From: JAGPCK01 sp964535575
GTDB lineage: Bacteria > Bacteroidota > Bacteroidia > UKL13-3
DNA: 64,000 nt
Assembly (NCBI GenBank): GCA_964535575.1
Contig: CAZHTC010000001.1
Location: 620,001 to 684,000, forward strand
Reading direction: 5' to 3'
A model generated the notes under the pieces. It made no database searches, had not been told where the DNA came from, and saw only the letters and a program-made list of their open reading frames with translations. Position numbers and translations under genes: made by a program. Of this stretch, positions 20,301 through 30,000 are shown in pieces. The number at the start of each line of letters is the position of its first letter. The first letter of the stretch is position 1.

Positions 20301-22279
20301 NNNNNNNNNNNNNNNNNNNNNNNNNNNGCGGTATTGCTTCTCGCACGCTGAGCAAAACTTCTTTTGATTGCTCGAACGTGGGAACAAACACCGTGACTTT
20401 AACTGTGGTTGACAACAACGGTAACACCGATAGCGCTACTGCTACCGTAACCGTAGTTGACAACACTGCGCCTTCAGTTACTACTTCGAACTACACCTTA
20501 ACCTTAGGTTCAAACGGAGCTGGTTCTATTTCGGTTTCTAATATCGACAATGGTTCTTCGGATGCTTGCGGTATTGCTTCTCGCACGCTGAGCAAAACTT
20601 CTTTTGATTGCTCGAACGTGGGTCCTAATACCGTAAAATTGTTCGTTACTGACGTAAATGGTAACACCGACAGTGCGACAGCAACAGTTACTGTGGTTGA
20701 CAATACGGCTCCGGTGGCCAATGCCAAAAATGTGACACTTACCCTTTCCGGTGGTGGTGTTTCCGTTTCAGCAAATCAGGTAAATGATGGTTCTTCGGAT
20801 GCCTGCGGTATCGCTTCGATGAGCGTTTCGCCTAACTCCTTTAATTGTACCAAAATCGGTGCTAACACCGTTGTACTTACCGTTACTGATAACAACGGCA
20901 ATATTTCCACCGATACAGCTACCGTTACTATTATTGGGGCTATTCCTTCAGTAAGCATCAATCAGGGTGTGCAACCCGGAATGACTCAGGGAGGAGCTGT
21001 AGTCCTTACTGCTTCTTCATCTACTGCTACTGCCTACAACTGGACCGGTGGGCCTTCAACAGCTGTGTATAATGTGTATGCATCGGGAACCTATACCGTG
21101 ACCGTGACCAACTCATACGGCTGCACTGCCTCCTCTTCTACCGCTGTAACCTACGTGGCAAGCAACCTTCTTTCTTCATATGTGATTATCGGCAAAAAAG
21201 AAGTAGAACTGGAAAAACATGTTACTGTGTATAACGGTGGGGTTGGTTCAACTTCGAATTGCGGAGAAGTTGAAGTAGAAAACTACTCTTTTGTTACTGC
21301 TTCAGGTACTTTTGTAAGAGCCAAGAATATTGAAGTGAAAGGTAACAGCAGCGTTACTAATAAAACATACTCGGCTGTACCTACTTCTATACTTCCTGCT
21401 TTCTTATATAATAACTATTGCGGAAACAACAACCATTGCAGTCACGGCCATCACTCAAGCTGTAGCAACAACAGCAACTGTGGTGGTGGAAACTCTTGTA
21501 ACCACTCGCATCACAACAGTTGCTCTAACAACGGAAACAACAGCAATAACAACAAAAACGTGAACCAGAATGTTACCGTTACTATTACCGATTCGGTGAT
21601 GGGTACTGTGGTGATCGGGAAAAACGCTACCGTTACCTTTACTGCTGCCCGTTTGTACATTAAAGATCTTGAAGTAAAAGAAGGAGCAACTGTTAAGTTT
21701 ACCCAATGTGCCGTTATTAGAATATGTAACCACATGAAACTTCAGAAAAATGTAAACTTCAACAACGTAAACAGTACTATTGTTACCGCTTATGTTGAAA
21801 AGAAATTTGATGTGGGAGAAGGTGCTGAAGTTGTAGCAAACGTGTACGCTCTGGAGGATATCAAAATTGAAGGCAAATCATGTAACCCTACTATTATGAA
21901 AGGGTTATTCATTGGTGATGAAGTGAAAGCAGAGGAGTATGTTAACTTCTACCGAAACACTAACACCACCTGCACCAACTACAATTACAAAACGGAACTT
22001 GTGGCTGATGAGGCCGGATTGATAAACAACTTCTTTAACGCTGATGTGTATCCAAATCCTGCTGTTTCAAACTTCAATATCCGATTGTTCAGTTCTTCTG
22101 ATCTGCCGTTCGAAGTAAATATCTTTGATATGAACGGAAGGCTGATGGATACCAAAACTGTTAATGGTTCGCAATTGAATGTAGAAATGGGCGAAAATTA
22201 TGCCCGTGGAATGTACATCATTGTTATTAAGCAAGGCGAACTAAGCAAAACCATTAAGCTCGTCAAAGCTGACAGGTAA
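11367..22279 (+). CDS. Giant multidomain T9SS type A surface protein, interrupted by an assembly gap
   Basis: One gene spanning 100 N. The frame left of the gap (ending 20227) and right of it (from 20328) are both open and join in frame if the true gap is 44 + 240n bases; with n=0 the protein has 3,618 residues. A signal peptide (..GLRSSAAS) is followed by four beta-rich modules, each opening with a (F/Y)YW(I/V)G-x-x-G-x-W motif (near 11457, 13137, 14388, 15639) and closing G-N-x-(S/T)-x-W. Next come three SprB-type repeats with a PKD domain between the first two (about 16640-17590), a HYR domain (about 17605-17850), several Ig-like domains (to about 19680), HYR-like repeats of about 80 residues (to 20950), a Cys/His/Asn-rich linker (21409-21558), a beta-helix-like stretch, and a type A sorting domain (VYPNPAVSNFNI..). 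It should be secreted by T9SS and bound to the cell surface. Likely an adhesin; ligand unknown. Confidence 0.88.
19927..20950 (+). repeat. Tandem HYR-like coding repeats, 240-bp unit
   Basis: Units start near 19927, 20168, 20468 and 20708. The central copies are nearly identical: 20328-20382 equals 20568-20622 base for base (offset exactly 240) and 20174-20227 equals 20470-20523. The outer copies are diverged. Each unit encodes about 80 residues with the pattern NGSSDACGIASRTLS..FDCSNVG-N-V. The assembly gap lies inside this array, so the copy number is a minimum. Confidence 0.85.
20228..20327. other. Assembly gap (100 N) inside the repeat array
   Basis: Exactly 100 N, the usual placeholder for unknown length. 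Comparing both flanks with the intact 240-bp copy shows 44 bases are needed to complete a single unit in frame, or 44 plus a multiple of 240 if repeats were collapsed. Confidence 0.97.
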
Positions 22280-22309
22280 GTTTAACCCTTAATCCCTAAC
22301 TCATAAACA

Positions 22310-22343
22310 AGGGCGGCTCGTAATGAGTCGCCCTTCGTTTTTT
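22310..22343 (+). terminator. Rho-independent terminator after the giant adhesin
   Basis: AGGGCGGCTC / GAGTCGCCCT stem (10 bp with one G-T pair), 5-nt loop, then TTTTTT, 31 nt after the stop codon. Confidence 0.88.
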
Positions 22344-22351
22344 AAAGACGG

Positions 22352-22384
22352 TTTGACAGGTATGCCTCTTTTGCCCTACCTTTG
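22352..22384 (+). promoter_or_regulatory. Promoter of sucA (TTTG-N21-TACCTTTG)
   Basis: TTTG at 22352-22355 and TACCTTTG at 22377-22384 with 21 nt between them fit the Bacteroidota primary-sigma consensus. It ends 15 nt before the ATG at 22400 and shows that the in-frame TTG at 22382 is not the start. Confidence 0.75.
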
Positions 22385-22399
22385 TCCAAATTTCACCTT

Positions 22400-25120
22400 A
22401 TGGATTCGTTTTCTTACCTTTCTAATGCTGAAGTAGCTGTAATTGACAACCTTTACGAGCAATACAAAAACAACCCAGATTCGGTAGAGTTTGGCTGGAA
22501 AAAATTCTTTGAGGGTTTCGACCTTGGTCATCAGCGATATACCGGCAACGGAACGGCTGCTGTTTCCGAAGACTTTATCAAAGAAATAAACGTACTGAAC
22601 CTAATAAGAGGCTATCGCCAGAGAGGGCATTTGTTTACCAAAACTAACCCCGTACGCGAGCGCAGGCAGTACACCCCCACCCTGGATATTGAAAACTTTG
22701 GACTGGATAAAGCAGACCTCGAAAAAACATTTAATGCCGGTGTAGAAATAGGTATTGGCCCCTCAAAACTAAAAGACATTATTACGCATCTGCAACAAAC
22801 CTATTGCAACAGCATCGGAGCCGAGTTTATTTTTATACGCGAACCGCAAAAAGTGCAATGGATTCAGAAAAAAATGGAAAGCACACGCAATATCCCCCAT
22901 CTTTCCATCAGCGAAAAAGAACATATTCTCTCCAAGTTAAATCAGGCAACGGTTTTTGAAAATTTCTTACATACCAAATATGTTGGCCAAAAACGATTTT
23001 CGCTAGAAGGTCTCGAAACGTTAATCCCGGCACTTGATGCGGTAATTCACTATGGAGCCGATTTGGGAGTAGAAGAATTTGTGCTGGGCATGGCACACCG
23101 GGGCCGGTTAAATGTACTTGCCAATATCATGAACAAAACCTACGAGGAAATATTCAAAGAATTTGAAGGAAAAGCGTATGAAGATGATGGTTTGTTTGAA
23201 GGGGATGTAAAATACCATTTAGGCTACTCGAGCGATATTCTCACGCACAATGGCAAAAAAGTACACCTGAGCCTGGCAGCCAATCCTTCGCATTTAGAAG
23301 CTGTGAACCCGGTGGTAAAGGGAATGGCTAAAGCCAAAATTAAAACACGATACAACGGAGATATTGATAAAATTTGCCCCATACTTATTCATGGAGATGC
23401 CTCCATTGCCGGACAGGGAATTATTTACGAAGTTTTGCAGATGGCCGGACTGAAAGCATACACCGTTGGTGGATGTGTGCATATGGTTACCAACAACCAG
23501 ATAGGCTTTACTACCAATTACTCCGATGCACGCACCTCAACCTATTGCACCGATATAGCTAAAACCACCCTGAGTCCGGTGTTTCATGTAAATGCCGATG
23601 ACGTGGAGGCAGTGGTATATACCATTAAGCTGGCAATGGAATACCGGCAAGAATTTAACAGCGATGTATTTATTGATTTGCTGGGATACCGTAAGTACGG
23701 ACACAACGAAGGAGATGAACCGCGTTTTACCCAGCCCCTGCTTTACAAAGCTATTGCAAGTCACAAAAACCCGAGAGAAATTTATGCCGAACAGCTGATG
23801 ACATCGGGAAAAGTAGAAGCAGACCTGGCCAAACAAATGGAAAAGGAATTTCGTGCTCTGCTTCAGGAAAAACTTGAAGAAGCCAAACGAGCCGAACCTT
23901 CCTTACCTGAACCAAAAACCGTTAATACCTGGGAGGGTTTTCGATCGGCTGTAGAAAAAGATTTTCATTCTTCGCCACAAACTGGTGTAAATGAAAAAAC
24001 ATTCAAAGCACTGGCGCAAAAAATAGCCTCTATCCCCGCAGGATTTAAAGCATTCAGCAAAATAGAAAAACTGTTTAACGACCGGAAAAAAATGATTGCC
24101 GATGGCACGTTTGACTGGGCTATGGGTGAATTGTTGGCCTATGCAACCTTAATCAATGAAGGTTTTCCGGTGCGTATGAGCGGACAGGATTGTCAACGCG
24201 GAACCTTTAGCCACAGGCATGCCGTCATAAAACAAGAAGACTCCGAAAAAGAATATTGTCCGTTGCAACATATGGACGAATTTCAGAAAGCCGATTTTGA
24301 AATTTACAATTCACTGCTCAGCGAATATGCCGTGCTTGGTTTTGAATTTGGCTACTCCTGGGCTACCCCCAATGCCCTTACCCTGTGGGAGGCGCAGTTT
24401 GGTGATTTTGCCAATGGGGCACAAATCATCATTGACCAATACTTAAGTTCGGCTAAAGCCAAATGGAAACGCCACAGCTCCCTTGTGCTGTTGCTTCCTC
24501 ACGGGCACGAAGGACAGGGACCTGAACACTCTTCGGCCAGGTTGGAACGATTTCTACAACTGTCGGCCAACTGGAACTGGCAGGTAATAAATTGTACCAC
24601 TCCTGCCAATTTTTTCCATGCGCTGCGCAGACAAATGAAACGCGATTTTAGAGTACCGCTCATTGCTATGACCCCGAAAAGTTTGTTGCGCCATCCCGCT
24701 TGCGTGAGCAAACTGGAAGATTTTACTTCAGGATGTTTTCAGGAGGTAATTGATGATTCGTTTGTAAAAACAAAAGAGGTGAAACGCGTACTTTTTTGCT
24801 CCGGAAAAATTTATTTCGACTTGCTCGAAAGGCAGCAGCAGGAAAAACGCAAAGACGTAGCCATTGTTCGCGTAGAACAATTGTATCCGGCAGCTCATAT
24901 TCACATGGCAAAAATTTATGAAAAATATGCCCATGCCGAGTTTTGCTGGGTACAGGAAGAAGCAAAAAACAACGGGGCATGGACCTTTTTACTTCGCTGG
25001 GATATTAATTTTAAACTCAAACTTATTTCGCGCAAGGCAAGTGCTACACCGGCTACCGGTTTTGCCAAAACGCATAACAAAGAACAACTGGAAATTATTG
25101 ACAGAGCATTTTCTATTTAA
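22400..25120 (+). CDS. sucA: 2-oxoglutarate dehydrogenase E1 component
   Basis: 906 residues from the ATG at 22400, the usual length for E1o. It decarboxylates 2-oxoglutarate on thiamine diphosphate and passes the succinyl group to the lipoyl domain of SucB (TCA cycle). Visible signatures: N-terminal SNAEVAVIDNLYEQYKNNP, the RGHLFTKTNP segment, HYGADLGVEEFVLGMAHRGR with following LAANPSHLEAVNPVVKGMAKA, the thiamine-diphosphate region IHGDASIAGQGIIYEVLQMA with NNQIGFTT, the transketolase half with MSGQDCQRGTFSHRHAV, LLPHGHEGQGPEHSSARLER, and the C-terminal VQEEAKNNGAWTFL. sucB follows after 11 nt, so they form one operon under the promoter at 22352-22384. Confidence 0.97.
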   Translation: MDSFSYLSNAEVAVIDNLYEQYKNNPDSVEFGWKKFFEGFDLGHQRYTGNGTAAVSEDFIKEINVLNLIRGYRQRGHLFTKTNPVRERRQYTPTLDIENFGLDKADLEKTFNAGVEIGIGPSKLKDIITHLQQTYCNSIGAEFIFIREPQKVQWIQKKMESTRNIPHLSISEKEHILSKLNQATVFENFLHTKYVGQKRFSLEGLETLIPALDAVIHYGADLGVEEFVLGMAHRGRLNVLANIMNKTYEEIFKEFEGKAYEDDGLFEGDVKYHLGYSSDILTHNGKKVHLSLAANPSHLEAVNPVVKGMAKAKIKTRYNGDIDKICPILIHGDASIAGQGIIYEVLQMAGLKAYTVGGCVHMVTNNQIGFTTNYSDARTSTYCTDIAKTTLSPVFHVNADDVEAVVYTIKLAMEYRQEFNSDVFIDLLGYRKYGHNEGDEPRFTQPLLYKAIASHKNPREIYAEQLMTSGKVEADLAKQMEKEFRALLQEKLEEAKRAEPSLPEPKTVNTWEGFRSAVEKDFHSSPQTGVNEKTFKALAQKIASIPAGFKAFSKIEKLFNDRKKMIADGTFDWAMGELLAYATLINEGFPVRMSGQDCQRGTFSHRHAVIKQEDSEKEYCPLQHMDEFQKADFEIYNSLLSEYAVLGFEFGYSWATPNALTLWEAQFGDFANGAQIIIDQYLSSAKAKWKRHSSLVLLLPHGHEGQGPEHSSARLERFLQLSANWNWQVINCTTPANFFHALRRQMKRDFRVPLIAMTPKSLLRHPACVSKLEDFTSGCFQEVIDDSFVKTKEVKRVLFCSGKIYFDLLERQQQEKRKDVAIVRVEQLYPAAHIHMAKIYEKYAHAEFCWVQEEAKNNGAWTFLLRWDINFKLKLISRKASATPATGFAKTHNKEQLEIIDRAFSI

Positions 25121-25131
25121 CTCACAAAAAC

Positions 25132-26370
25132 ATGGCATTAGAAATAAAAGTACCTACCGTTGGCGAATCGATAAGCGAAGTAACCATTTCTCGCTGGCTT
25201 AAAAAAGATGGCGAGTGGGTGGAGATGGATGAAGTGCTGGCCGAACTGGAATCGGACAAAGCCACTTTTGAACTGAATGCAGAACAGGCAGGTGTTTTAA
25301 AAACCATGGGCAACGAAGGAGATACCATTGCGGTGGGTGCTGTAATATGCTCCATTGATACCGGTGCAAGCCGCCCTTCCGGAACAGGAAAAGAAGAAAA
25401 GAAAAAAGAAGCTGCCAAAACCGATAAATCTACGGCCCGCGAGGTGAAACAGGAAACAAAATCGGAAGTAAAAAATTACGCCTCAGGTACACCGTCACCT
25501 GCTGCTGCCAAAATATTAAATGAAAAAGGTATAGACCCGGCTGGTCTCAATGGTACTGGAAAAGACGGACGCATAACCAAAGCCGATGCACTGAAGGCAA
25601 CACCCCTTAAAACCGGACTTGTTTCAATAAATGAAAACAGCCGCGAAGCGCGAAGTGAAAAAATGAGCAACCTGCGCAAAACCGTTTCAAAACGATTGGT
25701 AGCCGCAAAAAACGAAACGGCTATGCTCACTACTTTTAATGAAGTAGACATGAAACCCATTATGGATTTGCGTGCAAAGTATAAGGACAAATTCAAAGAG
25801 AAACACGGAGTAAACCTTGGGTTCATGTCGTTTTTTACCAAAGCCGTTTGCGAGGCCCTTCATGCATTTCCTTCGGTAAATGCGTATATAAAAGGGGAAG
25901 AAATAGAGTACCACCATTATTGCGATATTTCTATTGCAGTATCTGCACCCAAAGGATTGGTGGTTCCTGTTATACGAAATGCCGAAAACATGAGTCTTGC
26001 CGATATTGAAAAATCAGTGTCCGCACTTGCTGCTAAAGCCCGCGAAAATAAACTCACTATAGAAGAAATGACGGGCGGAACATTTACTATCACCAATGGC
26101 GGGGTATTTGGCTCTATGATGTCAACCCCTATTATAAATCCTCCGCAATCGGCTATTTTAGGCATGCACAATATTGTGGAACGTCCCGTGGTGCGTGACG
26201 GACAAATTGTGATCCGCCCTATGATGTATGTTGCGCTTTCTTATGATCACCGCATTATTGATGGACGTGAATCGGTTGGATTTTTGGTGCGCGTTAAGAG
26301 TGCCCTCGAAAATCCGGTTCTGTTGCTTACCGGAGGAAAAGACCCGAATAGTTTAATATTGGATTTGTAG
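25132..26370 (+). CDS. sucB: Dihydrolipoamide succinyltransferase (E2 of 2-oxoglutarate dehydrogenase)
   Basis: 412 residues. A lipoyl domain (about 2-76) with the modified Lys K43 in ELESDKATFEL is followed by a charged linker rich in Lys, Glu and Thr (about 83-115), a peripheral-subunit-binding domain (about 118-156, PSPAAAKILNEKGIDP..GRITKADAL), and a catalytic acetyltransferase domain (about 175-412) with the active-site signature SYDHRIIDGRESVGFL. It forms the core of the 2-oxoglutarate dehydrogenase complex and transfers succinyl to CoA. It is 11 nt downstream of sucA. No E3 gene is present in the window. Confidence 0.97.
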   Translation: MALEIKVPTVGESISEVTISRWLKKDGEWVEMDEVLAELESDKATFELNAEQAGVLKTMGNEGDTIAVGAVICSIDTGASRPSGTGKEEKKKEAAKTDKSTAREVKQETKSEVKNYASGTPSPAAAKILNEKGIDPAGLNGTGKDGRITKADALKATPLKTGLVSINENSREARSEKMSNLRKTVSKRLVAAKNETAMLTTFNEVDMKPIMDLRAKYKDKFKEKHGVNLGFMSFFTKAVCEALHAFPSVNAYIKGEEIEYHHYCDISIAVSAPKGLVVPVIRNAENMSLADIEKSVSALAAKARENKLTIEEMTGGTFTITNGGVFGSMMSTPIINPPQSAILGMHNIVERPVVRDGQIVIRPMMYVALSYDHRIIDGRESVGFLVRVKSALENPVLLLTGGKDPNSLILDL

Positions 26371-26433
26371 GCCCGACTGCTGACAGCAATTTTACCTTTC
26401 CTGTTTATGGTCTGAAAGATACAACACAGGACT

Positions 26434-26467
26434 TTTGTTAAAACGTTTTTATTTTTACCTATCTTCG
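26434..26467 (+). promoter_or_regulatory. Promoter of the beta-barrel gene (TTTG-N22-TATCTTCG)
   Basis: TTTG at 26434-26437, 22-nt spacer, TATCTTCG at 26460-26467 (one mismatch to TAnnTTTG). It supports the start at 26489 and rules against an in-frame start at 26435. Confidence 0.5.
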
Positions 26468-26488
26468 TTTAACACTAATTTAATTTTT

Positions 26489-27019
26489 ATGAAAAAAATA
26501 AACTTGTTACTTGGTCTCGTTTTGTTTTTATCCCTCCATTCCTTTGCTCAGGAAAAAACATTTGCTGTCAAACTCAATTACCTTAGCCCCATTGTAAAAA
26601 CGCTGAATCTTTCATTTGAGAAAAGTGTGAAAGAAGACGCCTCCTTTCAGCTGGGCGTGTACTACACAGGTTTCTCTACCGGGGGTGTAGCCTACAGCGG
26701 TGTAGGTATAACCCCAGAATACCGGAAATACCTTACCGGAGAGGCGCTGGATGGTGCTTACATAGCACCTTTTGCCCGTTACCAGAGCCTTACCCTTACC
26801 GAATCATCAACCTCCAGCAAAGGCTCTATGAGTACTTTTGGCGGGGGATTAATTTTGGGCCGCCAGTGGATGATGAAAGGAATCTCATTTGATATTTTTG
26901 TAGGACCCATTTATAACTCGGGTTCTTTTTCCTCAAAAACCGGAGCATCCACCATTGATGCCGGAAGTTTTGATGGATTTTCGATACGTTTTGGAACGAC
27001 CATCGGGTTGGGATTTTAA
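26489..27019 (+). CDS. Small outer-membrane beta-barrel protein
   Basis: 176 residues with a signal peptide ending ..LHSFAQ. The mature part is a run of short alternating beta strands with glycine turns and ends in an aromatic residue (..TTIGLGF), as expected for a barrel folded by the BAM complex. The opening pattern (KLNYLSPIVKTLNLSFEKSV) resembles DUF3575-type outer-membrane proteins. It stands alone with its own promoter and a shared bidirectional terminator. Function unknown. Confidence 0.75.
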   Translation: MKKINLLLGLVLFLSLHSFAQEKTFAVKLNYLSPIVKTLNLSFEKSVKEDASFQLGVYYTGFSTGGVAYSGVGITPEYRKYLTGEALDGAYIAPFARYQSLTLTESSTSSKGSMSTFGGGLILGRQWMMKGISFDIFVGPIYNSGSFSSKTGASTIDAGSFDGFSIRFGTTIGLGF

Positions 27020-27036
27020 GTTAATATCCCAATCAT

Positions 27037-27077
27037 AAAAAAAGCCCGTCCCGAAAAAATTCGGGACGGGCTTTTTT
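27037..27077. terminator. Bidirectional terminator between convergent genes
   Basis: AAGCCCGTCCCGAA / TTCGGGACGGGCTT, a perfect stem of at least 14 bp with a short A-rich loop, flanked by A and T runs so that it can serve both strands. Confidence 0.93.
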
Positions 27078-27092
27078 ATATCCTGTTTCGTC

Positions 27093-30000
27093 TTACTCGA
27101 TGATTACTTTTTTAATTAAAACAGCCCCTTCAGCCTGCACCCGCACCAGATAAATACCCGCTTTCAGTGCCGAGGTATTAAGTTCGCTGTTTTTGGCCAA
27201 TGTTCCCTGTTGGGTGATAATGATATTTCCGGTCATATCCATCACGTCAATGGTCTCCATGTTCTTATCACATTTTACACTCACCACTTCCTTAGCGGGG
27301 TTAGGATACACCACCACGTGCAAGGCATTTTGCTCCCTGATACTGTTAGGATCATTGTCGGTTATCACAAGGGTGTAGGTACCGGCTGTTGGGTCAATCC
27401 ACGCGTTGTTGGTGGCATTTTGCAGCGAAAGCACAATGGTATCGGGTGTTGGTTCAAACAGGGCATCGTCAACAATTGTTACGGTTACGGTTTGGTCAGC
27501 ATTACTTCCACCTGCAAAAGTTACCACCTGTGTAGTGTAGGTGTAATCAACTCCGGCTACCGCATTTCCTCCTGTTACCACAACAGCCGTTGAAGTTGGG
27601 AAGAAGTTAGGGTTTTTAAGTTTGATGGTTACGGTTTTATTTCCGCTTCCTTCGGCCACGGTTGCACCGGCTGCAGCAAATGAAAGCGTATCGCCCGGAA
27701 CAATATGACTTGGGAATTGAGGTATTAACTGATAGCCCGAAGTGAACGGATTGCTGGCATCAAACTGAGTTCCTAATCCAATTATAGCAAAAGGCTGCTT
27801 AGGCAATGGAGACCCGTTTAACAAACTGGTACCAATAATACGAATCTGGAAACTATCGGACGGATTTCCATTGATGTATGCATATAAATTTTTTCCTGAA
27901 CCCGTAAATGGTGCAACGGGCCATTGGGTAGTGTCAGCTAGGGTAACAGAAGGGAAATACACCAGGTTGTTTTCGGCAAATTCTGTGAGGGCGTTTACCT
28001 GAATTGGTGCCGCCACCGTATTTGTGTTACCGACCAGAATAATGGTATCAAGGTTCGATAACTCAACCAGTCCATTAAACTGTATTACCTGTCCGTAAGC
28101 TTTCACACTGTCACCCTGATTTACGGTGTAACCAAAGTTCTTAGTCGAATTGAATACCGTTATCCCTCCGCTGTAATCTCTTATAGTAAAACTTACCCCT
28201 GCAGCACGGTTGTTAATCCCGTAAACAACTCCACCTACAATAGCCCATTTATTCAGCGAATCAACCACACCATTGGCATCCACCGAGGTCATTGGCCCAA
28301 TAAGACGTTCCGGATATAACCAGTTGGTGATATAAACCGTATCGACACCAATGGGAGTAACAAGTGCATTGTTTGTCGGGCCTGATAAACGCACAGTGAA
28401 AAATTCGGTTGACTCAAAATACTGGCTTCTGTTTAAACGCACCACTACTTCTTTCATGGTATCAGTAGCCGAGGTAAAGGTGAGTGACGTAGTGAGGAGT
28501 GTGTAATCAGAAGTTAACAGCGCAGTACCCGGACTTGCGGCCACGGTTACAGTATAACTGCCGCTGTCATATTTTTTCAATTTAACAGGAATGCGAATGG
28601 TGTCTTCATTCTCGGCATGTGTTTCAGAAGCGGTAAGGAAAGATATCTGCGGATTATCGTTGTCATTGATAAAAACGGTCATGATAGAATCAACACCGAT
28701 TAGCGCCTGATTGGTTGGATTACGCAGTGCCAAAATAACTGCTTCCTGAATTTCAAAAGCCGCATCATTCACTACGGTAAATGTTACAGTTTGCGGAGCA
28801 GACGAACCACCAGGGAAAGTCACCGTTTGAGTATTGAAAATATAATCGGTGCCGGGAGTGGCTGTACCTGCCTTTTGAACCACAGTAACTGAAGTAGGGG
28901 TGGCACTTGGATATTGAATACTTACCGAAAGGATTACCGTTGAAGAGTCTTCCGTAACGGTTTTTCCTACCTGAGTAAACATAACAACAGGTGCGGTATC
29001 ATTATCATTTATGGTTAAGGTAAATACCGAATCGGCATCAATGGTGGCTGAGTTGGTAGCATTGCGTAAAGCAAAAGTGGCTGTCTCGGCTGTTTCTACC
29101 AAAGCATCATTGGCAATAGCAATAGTTACATTTTGGGTAGCCGTTGAGTTGGCAGGGAAAGTTACCGTGGTAGTGTTAAGTGTATAATCGGTTCCTCCTG
29201 AAGTGGCGGTTCCTCCTTTTGTTACTACCGTTACCGATGTGGGGTTTGAGTTGGGGTTTGAAATGCTCACTGCAATGTTAACCGTAGCCGAATCCTCAGT
29301 TACCGTTTTGCTTAACTGAGCAAATTTAACCACGGGTACAATAGGATTAAGTGTAGAAGTATCGGCAGTTGTTGGGTTAGTAATATTGTAATTGGCATCA
29401 ACACCGTTTCCATTATATGAAAACACTTTGAAATAATAACGTGTATTATTGTTGAGTCCGCTTACCGTTACGCTGGTATCGTGACCTGAATACACCACCA
29501 TTCCGGTGCCTTTACTCATAGCCGAAGCCGATGTAATCACGGTATCGGCCTGCGTGTAGTTATTTACATTTCTATAAGTAAAACTATCGGCAGGGTTGCT
29601 GATGGAAGAAGAGGTATGTGCCACCACCAGGTATCGTTGCGGGGTTGATGTAGCTTTAGCCCAGTTTAGGTTCAGCGAACTCAGGGCAATATTGGTAAGC
29701 GTTAGCGAGGCCGATTGATTTGAAGGCTCATTAAACTGTGCGTTCACTGCAACAAAATCAATGGCAAATCGGGTAGAACTGGTATCCCAGTTGGAAGCCG
29801 CAATCATGCTGTCGCGAAGCAGGGAGGCAACTCCGGAAACCGGACCTCTGAAACGGGCATTGGGTTTTGGTCCGGCATGAAAATCAGAAAGGGTGCCGGG
29901 AGCTTTGGAGGTAGTAGTGCTTGTAGCACCTGTGGTCCATCCGGTGTTGGCTAGGTTAATTCCAGCTACAAACTGGTTAAATCCGGTGTAAGCAATCATC

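Noticed and set aside
20228..20351. The frame change after the N run looked like a truncated adhesin followed by a second gene starting at 20378
   Set aside because: Both sides are parts of the same HYR repeat and join in frame when 44 + 240n bases replace the 100 N. The GTG at 20378 is internal to a repeat (SNVGTNTV).
20168..20950. CRISPR-like or non-coding tandem repeat
   Set aside because: The repeats are 240 bp, continuous, in frame and code for a HYR-like domain. No short repeat-spacer pattern exists.
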